From positions 12,152,001 through 12,216,000 of the forward strand of contig NC_067205.1 in the NCBI RefSeq assembly GCF_026262505.1: DNA of 64,000 bases. The letters are read 5' to 3'. Below the pieces are notes generated by a model that worked only from the letters and a program-made list of their open reading frames with translations, was not told where the DNA came from and searched no databases. Every line of letters starts with the position of its first letter. Within the stretch, counting starts at the first letter, position 1. This document shows positions 10,872 through 18,999 of the stretch, piece by piece. A program made the translations under genes and the position numbers. Source of the DNA: Trichomonas vaginalis G3 (lineage: Eukaryota > Parabasalia > Trichomonadida > Trichomonadidae).

Positions 10872-11581
10872 ATGTCAATTATCAATATTATTTCGAATAA
10901 TAGCTGTGAATTAAATTTAACAGTTAGCGGAATTTATAATGTTACTCTCGTTTCTGTGAGTGGTAAATTTAATCCCATTCTTTTAACCCTTCAGATTATA
11001 TATCATTTATTAAAGATGACCATGAAAAAACGTATGATATGTATATAAATAATGTGATAGCGAAATGGGATATTAACATGATTTTAAGTTATTTAAATGA
11101 ATCATTTATCGTATGGTATGAAGAAAATTTTAAATCAAAACCTGATAAACTTTTTGAACTTGATGAAATAAATAACCTTATTAAATTTCCGCTGAAAATT
11201 AAATTTTGTACTCCTCATCTTCGTTCATTGTTGGGGATATTAAATTTTGAAAAAGATGTTGGGGATGTTTTGTATTCTGACACTGGTTCCAATTTCATTT
11301 TAATCAAATGTGATAAAGTTAATACCCCAATGAGATTTTCACATCAAACATTAGACCCTAACTCTTACCCATCAATACAAAACATTTTATCCATCAACTT
11401 AAACACATTTTCTTTATCATATCCGTTTCAATTATCTGGGAATTCATTTATTCTTCATTCAAAAGATTTATCAAATATTAAATTTAGAGTAACTGACCTA
11501 TTTGATTGTGATTTAGAATTCATGAATGAAATATTATGGCAATTTCAAATAGAAAAAATAGCTGATGAGATAACAGATTAA
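10872..11581 (+). other. Polinton copy 1: beta-rich protein, minor capsid/penton candidate
   Basis: Coding region opening MSIINIISNNSCELNLTVSG, divergent from the gene at 10853. It is beta-strand rich (GIYNVTLVSVSGKFNP) and contains TPHLRSLLGILNFEKDVGD, a pattern resembling the LLGF segment of Polinton minor capsid (penton-like) proteins. It lies directly upstream of the fibre gene, which fits a vertex protein. Counterpart at 30224-30964. Family assignment is inference. Broken. Confidence 0.45.
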
Positions 11582-11605
11582 ATATTTATTTTTAAATCAT
11601 AATAA

Positions 11606-13363
11606 ATGATTAAACAACAGCAACCACAGCAACTTAAGGCACAAAGCACCCAGATCCCTCAGACCATTACATACGCCATATATGCATATAATTCAAAGAC
11701 GGCAGAACAAACGCAAAGGTTGAAATATGGAGATTTGGAGATAGTATTGAAAAATGACCATTTCGAATTCGTTTGCAAGGGTGGTGCAGTGATATCAAAT
11801 ATAAAAGAAATTTTATTTATGAATTCAAAAATTAAAGGAATAACGGATGATATAACATCAATTCCACCAGAAGAACAAAGATATTACGCATTAAATGCAT
11901 TTCCTAAAGTTTTGAAGATTGGAAGATTTAATTTAAATGAGGAATTCATAAAAGGTTTCCTAAATGACATAATGAAGAAAGCAGATAAGGAATATGTGGA
12001 TAGTGAGTTAAATAAGAAAGCAGATAAGGAATATGTTGATAGTGAGTTAAAGACTAAATTAGGGGAGAAAGCAGATAAGGAATATGTTGATAGTGAGTTA
12101 AAGAAGAGGACAGATAAGGAATATGTGGATGAAAAAGATAATGAAATTAAAGAAATGGTTGAATGGTATCATGAATGGACATCAAAGATTTTAAAAACTA
12201 AAGCTGATACAGGATGGGTTTCAGGATGTTTAGACCTTAAAGCGGATAAAACATATGTTAACGATGAGTTAGAGAAGAAAGCAGATAAAACATATGTTAA
12301 CGATGAGTTAGGGAAGAAGGCAGATAAAACATATGTTAACGAAATATACCAAAGTTTGATAGGAACAAAAAATATTGAAACTATTGTTGGGGATGTTTCT
12401 GTCAATGAAGAAAACAAATATTTTAGATGGGAGTTTGTACACTCCTTAAAAAATGGTATACGGTGTAAACTCATTCCGAAAAATAACAATGAAATGTATG
12501 TAGGCTATATAAAGAATAATGGCACACAAGTTAAAGTTCCATTAGACAACAACTGTTACTTAAACTTATATGGAGATGAACAAAAGAAATATTTAAGAGT
12601 TTATGAAATGGCAGGTATGACATTGCCTGACCCAGCTCCAGCACCATATTATTATGACTATGGAGATGATGTCAGAACACCACATGTAGATGAACAAAAG
12701 CTAACATTATATTTAGATTATTATAGATATAAAAGATATAATGCAATAGAAAAAACGAGAATAGTATATTATTATACAGATGACAGAAATAAATATTATA
12801 GTCAAGATTTTACCTACCCTGAAAACATAAGATTATATTATAAAAAATATTCTGACACAAACCAGAAGAAACCTGAAATAGTTACACTATATCTTAAGTT
12901 CAAAAGAGACAATCCTATAATATCTCATATGTTTGATTTAATGAACCCAGTAGGTTCTATTTATACATCTATGGATGCAAGAGGTCCTCAAGTAATGTTT
13001 GGTGTTGGTGCATGGGAACAAATAGTTGACAGGTTTTTGTATTGTGCAAACTCTTCAAAGGAAACAGGGGGAAGTAAAACGATTTCAGGTGAAAATTTAC
13101 CTGCACACAGTCACTACATAGATTTAAGTACATCTCAAGCAGGTTGGCATAAGCATAGATATTGGGATTGGTCAGGAATGACAAAAGGTAAAGGATATGA
13201 TGTTAAAGACGATGTTAAGTTTGCCATAAATTGTTACTGGAGTGACACTCAGGGAGAAGGAAACCATACACATCACGTTTCAGGATATACACAAACAACG
13301 GGACAAAGTAAAGAATACATGCCACCTTACATGACAGTTTACGCATGGTATAGAGTTCAATGA
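11606..13363 (+). CDS. Polinton copy 1: phage-type fibre protein with T4 gp10-like collar domain
   Basis: A 585-aa fibre-like protein, start codon in TAAATG. Residues about 1-120 form an attachment domain shared with copy 2. Residues about 125-250 hold repeats of the type KADKEYVDSELNK, 13-21 residues each, typical of trimeric tail-fibre coiled coils. Residues about 250-445 are a distinct domain rich in Tyr and charged residues. The C-terminal 140 residues (MNPVGSIYTSMDARGPQVMFG, WEQIVDRFLYC, GENLPAHSHY, GNHTHHVSGYTQTTG, MPPYMTVYAWYRVQ) match the phage tail-collar/T4 gp10 C-terminal type with its His-rich metal-binding pattern. Likely role: host-cell recognition by virions. Copy 2 shares both ends but not the middle. 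Confidence 0.82.
   Translation: MIKQQQPQQLKAQSTQIPQTITYAIYAYNSKTAEQTQRLKYGDLEIVLKNDHFEFVCKGGAVISNIKEILFMNSKIKGITDDITSIPPEEQRYYALNAFPKVLKIGRFNLNEEFIKGFLNDIMKKADKEYVDSELNKKADKEYVDSELKTKLGEKADKEYVDSELKKRTDKEYVDEKDNEIKEMVEWYHEWTSKILKTKADTGWVSGCLDLKADKTYVNDELEKKADKTYVNDELGKKADKTYVNEIYQSLIGTKNIETIVGDVSVNEENKYFRWEFVHSLKNGIRCKLIPKNNNEMYVGYIKNNGTQVKVPLDNNCYLNLYGDEQKKYLRVYEMAGMTLPDPAPAPYYYDYGDDVRTPHVDEQKLTLYLDYYRYKRYNAIEKTRIVYYYTDDRNKYYSQDFTYPENIRLYYKKYSDTNQKKPEIVTLYLKFKRDNPIISHMFDLMNPVGSIYTSMDARGPQVMFGVGAWEQIVDRFLYCANSSKETGGSKTISGENLPAHSHYIDLSTSQAGWHKHRYWDWSGMTKGKGYDVKDDVKFAINCYWSDTQGEGNHTHHVSGYTQTTGQSKEYMPPYMTVYAWYRVQ
11638..11665. repeat. Double-hairpin micro-element in fibre gene, copy 1 (decayed)
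   Basis: Same site as the intact element at 31012-31039 in copy 2. Here it reads GGCACAAAGCACC plus GATCCCTCAGACC, with stem pairs partly lost. Confidence 0.6.
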
Positions 13364-13439
13364 ATGAACTAAATATATTTTATGTCTGTAATTAATTAGG
13401 TAATGAAGTAATGGATGAACTACAGAAATAAATGTTTAC

Positions 13440-13912
13440 GTTAATGTTTATGTTAATGTTTTCAGGTTATTCAATAATTAATTATTTTTGAAGAACTGAA
13501 GGTGTCACCAGGTCACCATGTGTCACCAGGTCATTTAACTTCTTTTAAAAAATGAGACAACATGACATTTTGACAACATCACAGGAGGAAGGTAGTTATG
13601 AATTATTTTTGAAGAACTGAAGGTGTCACCATGTCACCAGGTAATTTAACTCATGACATTTAGACAACAACACAGGTTATTCAATAATTAATTATTTTTG
13701 AAGAACTGAAGGTGTCACCAGGTCACCATGTGTCACCAGGTCATTTAACTTCTTTTAAAAAATGAGACAACATGACATTTTGACAACATCACAGGAGGAA
13801 GGCAGTTATGACTTATTTTTGAAGAACTGAAGGTGTCACTATGTCACCAGGTCACCAGGTCATTTAACTTCTCTGAAAAAATGTGACAACATGACATTTT
13901 GACAACATTTAC
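13440..13912. repeat. Minisatellite-like repeat array, left of primase-helicase cassette
   Basis: About 470 bp with four copies of GAAGAACTGAAGGTGTCAC (near 13490, 13611, 13700 and 13821; spacing about 120, 90, 120) interspersed with CACCAGGTCATTTAACTTC and GACAACATGACATTTTGAC. The same units recur in inverted orientation at 16318-16890. Confidence 0.85.
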
Positions 13913-13980
13913 GAAAATTTGATGCAGCCCAAAAATAAAGTTAGTTTTAAAATTATTTTTATTTTTTTATTCCTATATAA

Positions 13981-14928
13981 ATGACAGCAACAAACAACAA
14001 CAACAACTATATCGTTTCTGATGAACAAGTTATTGATTCATTAGCTGAGGAATTAGTTGTGGCAGAAACTAAAACCCTCAACGAAAGAATTGGTGAAAAC
14101 AAGATTGATTTACATAACTACCTCAAACATGATGGAGGAAGAGGAAGGAAAACTGGTACAGCTTTATTAGTAAATAAAATTTCAAATTTAACGATTATAG
14201 ATGTTGATATCAATAAATCATACAATGATGAACTTAAAGAAACAGTTAGAAAAGACATTTTATCAAAACTTTCGGATAAAGATGTTATCGTTAAAACCGC
14301 TTCAGGAGGTCTTCACATTTATTGCAACACTAATTTCTTCTATGCAGTTTCGAACAGAATGATTAAATGTTATTCCTGCAATGATTATGATATTGACATA
14401 ATGACTTCTATTGATGATTCAAAGCGTTCATTAGTAGTTATGGCTGATTCAAGAGTTCGCAAGAATGCATCAGAACCAATCAATACATACTCATTCATTC
14501 GTGGAAGTTATGATTCAACATTAACCAGAACAGTAAACGATATATTAAATGATTTGAATATTAAGGTAAGAGTTGAACAGAAGAGTGAAGAAATAAAGAG
14601 TATAATGAATGAAAACAAAGATGTAACATTGACGATAAAACTTGCCCAGAGCATAGTTGATGGCATCTGTGATTTTGAAGTACATAATGATGGTGGAAAC
14701 ATGAATTTAGAAAAAGAAGTTACATTATTCACACTGTTTCAAGCAATTAATTCGTTACCTAATCATTTAATTAATGAAGCATACGATAACGTTTATAATT
14801 TCTGCAGCTTAACAGAAAATGCAAAAAGTAATTTTGAAAAAGCACGTAGTAGATATGCACATTTAATGACTTCTTCATTTGTTTTGGTGAAGATTCTAAA
14901 ACTTTATCAAAAGGAATATTATGGATGA
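13981..14928 (+). CDS. Polinton copy 1: archaeo-eukaryotic-type primase (PrimPol-like)
   Basis: A 315-aa protein with the AEP primase signature: LTIIDVDINK near residue 80 (motif I, DxD), TASGGLHIYCN near 108 (motif II, with Ser-x-His-like GGLHIY) and a downstream acidic patch NDYDIDIM near 139. Known function of the fold: primer synthesis for replication. It is followed at 15219 by an SF3 helicase, together forming the D5-like primase-helicase module of large DNA viruses and Polinton-like viruses. Start codon in TAAATG. The module is absent from copy 2. Confidence 0.7.
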   Translation: MTATNNNNNYIVSDEQVIDSLAEELVVAETKTLNERIGENKIDLHNYLKHDGGRGRKTGTALLVNKISNLTIIDVDINKSYNDELKETVRKDILSKLSDKDVIVKTASGGLHIYCNTNFFYAVSNRMIKCYSCNDYDIDIMTSIDDSKRSLVVMADSRVRKNASEPINTYSFIRGSYDSTLTRTVNDILNDLNIKVRVEQKSEEIKSIMNENKDVTLTIKLAQSIVDGICDFEVHNDGGNMNLEKEVTLFTLFQAINSLPNHLINEAYDNVYNFCSLTENAKSNFEKARSRYAHLMTSSFVLVKILKLYQKEYYG

Positions 14929-15218
14929 TGTTTTACCTTTATTACGTAAGCCAAAAATAACATTTGATATCAAACTTGATGACTCGTTTTTGATAACAGA
15001 TATTAGACAAGGCTGAAAATCATCAGTATAAAAACAGTTCTGAGTAATTGAGGATTTATCACGTGTAATCCGTTTTGTAGATTGTGGAAATAAATACTTC
15101 ATTCAGAAAGATTACAACATACACGACAAAATGATCAAATATCATTCGTTCTTCAATCAACATGAAAGAGTCACTCAAAATGATTAATTATTTAAAGAAG
15201 AAGTAAAACCATAACAGC

Positions 15219-16283
15219 ATGGGATGTACTACTAAATCAATGTCTTCATTAACCGTTAAGGGTGTTTGCTTTAAATCTGATTCCCCCGATGTTTTCTCAA
15301 CGTTTCAGGGTTATAAATACAACATTCTTGAAAAGCCTGATTACTCAAAAATTGAGATGTTTATGAATTTCATTAAAGAAGCCATTTGTGATAATAACGA
15401 TGAAGTGTATAAATACCTTCTCGGCTGGATTGCATCAATGATTCAACATCCTGGAATCAAGAATGAAACAGCAATTATTTTGAAAGGACTTCAGGGAACA
15501 GGTAAAAACAGATTTACAGACATTATTTCTGAACTTCTCGCTGGTTATTCATGTAAAAACATTACTGAAATAAGTGAGCTAACGGGTAATTTCAACTCAG
15601 TAGTTGAAAATAAAATGTTTCTTGTACTTAATGAACTCAAGAATGTAGGTGAAGACAGACTCGCAAACTTCAACGCTTTGAAATCAATTATAACGGATAA
15701 TGAGATTAGAATTAATGAAAAGAATCAACCCAGAAGAACTGCTCAGAATGTTGCAAACTTCATTTTCGTAACTAATAACGTTTACCCTGTCAAAATTGAA
15801 GTTGGAGACAGAAGATACGTAGTTTTAAGAGTTAATGGTAAATTCAAGGGCCAATTTGATTACTTCAAGAATTTAATGGATTCATGCACAAAGGAATTTT
15901 ATGATAACCTTTTAACATATTTTATGCAATATGACCTTTCATCATTTAATGTACGAATCATTCCGATGACTGAAGCCAAACAAGATTTAATCGAGTTATC
16001 AACAAATCCTTTAGATGTATGGATAAATACACATTATGATGAATTGTGTGCAGGTATGACGTGTAAAAATGCTCTATTCTGCAAACCATCAGACATGAAA
16101 GACAAGAATTTCCAAATGAGCATTAAGGATAAATGTGATAGGAAACAGGTAAGAATAGATGGTAAACAAACATGGTGTTATGTTTTGAAAGAAGAAATGA
16201 AAGGATTATATAAACAGGTTGAACCAAACGATAATGAGGATTCATTTACTGACGATGAAATACCTGTAAATGATGCTTTATAA
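15219..16283 (+). CDS. Polinton copy 1: superfamily 3 (D5-like) helicase
   Basis: A 354-aa helicase. Walker A GLQGTGKN lies near residue 90, Walker B-like KMFLVLNEL near 132, and the SF3 motif C/arginine-finger region VANFIFVTNNVYPVKIEVGDRRYVVL, seen here as two adjacent blocks, near 182-205. This is the canonical order of poxvirus D5-type helicases. It probably unwinds the element during replication with the primase at 13981. Classic animal Polintons usually lack this module, whereas virophage-like relatives carry it. The short stretch 14929-15218 joins it to the primase. Confidence 0.85.
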   Translation: MGCTTKSMSSLTVKGVCFKSDSPDVFSTFQGYKYNILEKPDYSKIEMFMNFIKEAICDNNDEVYKYLLGWIASMIQHPGIKNETAIILKGLQGTGKNRFTDIISELLAGYSCKNITEISELTGNFNSVVENKMFLVLNELKNVGEDRLANFNALKSIITDNEIRINEKNQPRRTAQNVANFIFVTNNVYPVKIEVGDRRYVVLRVNGKFKGQFDYFKNLMDSCTKEFYDNLLTYFMQYDLSSFNVRIIPMTEAKQDLIELSTNPLDVWINTHYDELCAGMTCKNALFCKPSDMKDKNFQMSIKDKCDRKQVRIDGKQTWCYVLKEEMKGLYKQVEPNDNEDSFTDDEIPVNDAL

Positions 16284-16317
16284 AGTATGATTGGAATTTA
16301 TTTTTGCCTTCCTCTTT

Positions 16318-16890
16318 TTCGTACCTGTGTTGTCAAAATGTCATGTTGTCTCATTTTTTAAAAGAAGTTAAATGACCTGGTGACACATGGTGACCTGGTG
16401 ACACCTTCAGTTCTTCAAAAATAATTAATTATTGAATAACCTGTGTTGTTGTCTAAATGTCATGAGTTAAATTACCTGGTGACATGGTGACACCTTCAGT
16501 TCTTCAAAAATAATTCATAACTACCTTCCTCCTGTGATGTTGTCAAAATGTCATGTTGTCTCATTTTTTAAAAGAAGTTAAATGACCTGGTGACACATGG
16601 TGACCTGGTGACACCTTCAGTTCTTCAAAAATAATTAATTATTGAATAACCTGTGTTGTTGTCTAAATGTCATGTTGTCTCATTTTTTAAAAGAAGTTAA
16701 ATGACCTGGTGACACATGGTGACCTGGTGACACCTTCAGTTCTTCAAAAATAATTCATAACTGCCTTCCTCCTGTGTTGTCAAAATGTCATGAGTTAAAT
16801 TACCTGGTGACATGGTGACACCTTCAGTTCTTCAAAAATAAGTCATAACTACCTTCCTCCTGTGATGTTGTCAAAATGTCATGTTGTCAC
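16318..16890. repeat. Minisatellite-like repeat array, right of primase-helicase cassette (inverted)
   Basis: About 570 bp with five copies of GGTGACACCTTCAGTTCTTC-type units (near 16407, 16496, 16616, 16736 and 16823), the reverse complement of the array at 13440-13912. The two arrays form a long inverted repeat around the primase and helicase genes. Confidence 0.85.
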
Positions 16891-16933
16891 AAACTTTAGA
16901 ACGGCATAATTTAAATTTTTATTTTTATCATAA

Positions 16934-17098
16934 ATGAATACCCCACAAGCTCAAAATTTACCACGAATCATAACAAGGGAGGAAATGATAAAAATGATGC
17001 AAGAACATGTTAAAAATAACAAACCACTAAAATTGAGAAAATGCGGTTATGCAGTAATGATGGAAAGAGAGATGTTGTCAAAGAAAAATAAAAATTAA
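16934..17098 (+). CDS. Polinton copy 1: 54-aa MNTPQAQNLPRIITREE protein
   Basis: A 54-codon basic frame with its start in TAAATG, overlapping by 4 bp the convergent gene at 17095. Its counterpart in copy 2 (33926-34111, MDTPQAQNLPRIITREE) supports a real gene. It has a helical, Met-rich middle (EEMIKMMQE) and a basic CGYAVMMER segment. Function unknown. Confidence 0.6.
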   Translation: MNTPQAQNLPRIITREEMIKMMQEHVKNNKPLKLRKCGYAVMMEREMLSKKNKN

Positions 17099-17358
17099 AT
17101 TTGGATTGAGTTTAAAAATTCATCTTTATTAAATTCATCTCTTCCAATCAATTTATTTATTCTATTAAATTCTTTTATTTTTGCTTCACTCAGTTTAAGG
17201 ATTGAACGGTAAGTTTCTAATTTTTCGATTATTTCTTTATCGTTTTCAGTTCCATCACATTGTGGCTTCTTTTTGTAATAGCATATTTTTGATTTAATTC
17301 TGTTTAGTTTCTTTTTATATTCATCGTCTGGACTCTTGACTGCTTTGTTGTCACTCAT
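17095..17358 (-). CDS. Polinton copy 1: small charged coiled-coil protein (87 aa)
   Basis: 87 aa, Lys-rich, MSDNKAVKSPDDEYKKKLNR at the start, with a CYYKKKPQC segment and a helical tail. It lies just upstream of the integrase in the leftward gene set, about 20 bp from that gene's stop. The copy 2 region is 34115-34434. No family recognised; possibly a DNA-binding or regulatory protein. Confidence 0.55.
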   Translation of the reverse strand: MSDNKAVKSPDDEYKKKLNRIKSKICYYKKKPQCDGTENDKEIIEKLETYRSILKLSEAKIKEFNRINKLIGRDEFNKDEFLNSIQI

Positions 17359-17377
17359 TTCTTACGAAATAAAAAAA

Positions 17378-18898
17378 TTAAATATTATTTAAATATAATG
17401 GAGTAATAAAATAAATCGGAATTTCTATTAATTTATTGTCAACTTCAACTAATGCATTGCCGTTAATATATCTAACAAATTCAGCTATTGTGTCAAATCT
17501 TCGTCTTCTTTGTGTCATTGATTTATCAGTTTTTCCATAATCGAGATGAATCAAAACTTTATCCCCTTGTTTAAAATTCATGAGCCCCGAATTAATTTGT
17601 TCACGTTTAACATCATTTAACTTTTCCATTTGCTTTCTAATATATTTCCATTCTTTTGAAATATCATTTTTCATTTCCACCGGTTTCATGTTTATTGTTC
17701 TATGCCATGTATTATTATAATAATATACTAACTGTTGTATGATGGAGTCATGATTTCCATCCCAGTATATCTGACCGTTAACCCCTAACGCATCTCTAAG
17801 AGTTCTCATTACCGCATCAACTATTTTATTATGAAACGTATATGGAGAGGATGAAAAGAAAAAATTAATTTGTGGGAAATAATGAGTCATAGCTGCCTGA
17901 AATCCTTTATCACCATCACCCCTGATATTATCTACTCTTTCATGATCTAGTAAGTATTGTATAGCTCTTCTTGTTTCCTGTTCTGTTTTCCCTTTCACTG
18001 GAATGCAATATAAATATCTAGTGTTAATGTTAATGGCAAATAAATAAGTAACTTTTCCTTTTGAATATTCCAGATGATCGATTTCGTATGAATATGGATA
18101 TGGAGCAAATGAAGGGCGACTAAATTTTTCCTTTAATGGTTGAATTTTCGGGTCAATTGGTTTATTTAATATCTTGAAATCCTTTTTAAAATCTTTTTGC
18201 TTCTTTAATGTTTGAAATGGATATAATAAAGTGAATGATGAAGGATTAACTGAAGGAGGAGGCGGTACTGTCGTTGGAGGTTTTGGTGTTGCAAGTGGTT
18301 TAATTTTATCTGCTTTGCTTTTGGATTTCATTCCCCCCTTCATTAATTCTGGATGTATTCTATTCATTTGTTTTAAATATGCTGTATATAAAGGTTTGAT
18401 ATACTTTCCCGCTTCGAGTTTATGTTGAAGGATGAATTCCAAAAGTTGATCTTCATTTAAAAGTCGGGCTGAATATGGTTTAACTAATGAATCATAAATT
18501 AAAGCTTGTGCTTCATTTATGGTCTGAAGGACCTGGGCGTTTTGCACCTTTTGTTTTTGTTCCTTTGGCTTTTGCGGCTCAGGATTATATAATTTATATA
18601 ATTCATCAATATCTTCTTCTGTTAATACTTTATTTTTGAAATCTTTCAACTGTTTAAGTTGTGATTTAGTTTTTCCCTTTGAATATTCATTATTTTTAAT
18701 TTTATCTTTAATTTTAGAAATTATTCTATCATGATATTTCAAAATTTCATTTTTATAATATGGATAATAATATTCCATATCATCACCCGTTATATTGTTA
18801 TCATATTTTTGGAGATATGCTTTTAAATCATAATAATCAAGAAAATTTTGATTAAATACTAAATCATCAATTAAATTTTTTAAATCTACGCTATTCAT
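17378..18898 (-). CDS. Polinton copy 1: retroviral-type integrase
   Basis: A 506-aa integrase. Residues 1-250 are charged helical sequence with a Pro-rich linker (PPTTVPPPPS). The RNase H-fold core runs from about 255 (PYPYSYEIDHLEYSKGKVTY) through NIRGDGDKGFQAAM near 335 to HNKIVDAVMRTLRDALG near 365. A short SH3-like C-terminal domain follows (FKQGDKVLIHLDYGK; ALVEVDNKLIEIPIYFI). Polinton integrases join the terminal repeats to target DNA with a 6-bp stagger, as seen at this element's ends. Start in a TATAAATG signature. Counterpart 34454-36030. Confidence 0.88.
   Translation of the reverse strand: MNSVDLKNLIDDLVFNQNFLDYYDLKAYLQKYDNNITGDDMEYYYPYYKNEILKYHDRIISKIKDKIKNNEYSKGKTKSQLKQLKDFKNKVLTEEDIDELYKLYNPEPQKPKEQKQKVQNAQVLQTINEAQALIYDSLVKPYSARLLNEDQLLEFILQHKLEAGKYIKPLYTAYLKQMNRIHPELMKGGMKSKSKADKIKPLATPKPPTTVPPPPSVNPSSFTLLYPFQTLKKQKDFKKDFKILNKPIDPKIQPLKEKFSRPSFAPYPYSYEIDHLEYSKGKVTYLFAININTRYLYCIPVKGKTEQETRRAIQYLLDHERVDNIRGDGDKGFQAAMTHYFPQINFFFSSSPYTFHNKIVDAVMRTLRDALGVNGQIYWDGNHDSIIQQLVYYYNNTWHRTINMKPVEMKNDISKEWKYIRKQMEKLNDVKREQINSGLMNFKQGDKVLIHLDYGKTDKSMTQRRRRFDTIAEFVRYINGNALVEVDNKLIEIPIYFITPLYLNNI
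18521..18548. repeat. Double-hairpin micro-element in integrase gene, copy 1
   Basis: GGTCTGAAGGACC (18521-18533) followed by GGCGTTTTGCACC. This is the reverse complement of the element in the copy 2 fibre gene (31012-31039) apart from two transitions. It is read in frame as part of the integrase N-terminal region. Confidence 0.75.
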
Positions 18899-18999
18899 TT
18901 ATATAAAAATAAAATAAATGTTTAAGGGTGCCCACCTCTTTGAATCATAGTATCAAAGCCATTATTAACGGTTCCTTTTGTCTCTTCTGTGGTATTTTA

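Noticed and set aside
13440-16890. Inverted minisatellites as the ends of an independent transposon
   Set aside because: No target duplication or sharp termini can be fixed, and the units are tandem arrays. I keep the cassette as a finding without claiming a transposon.
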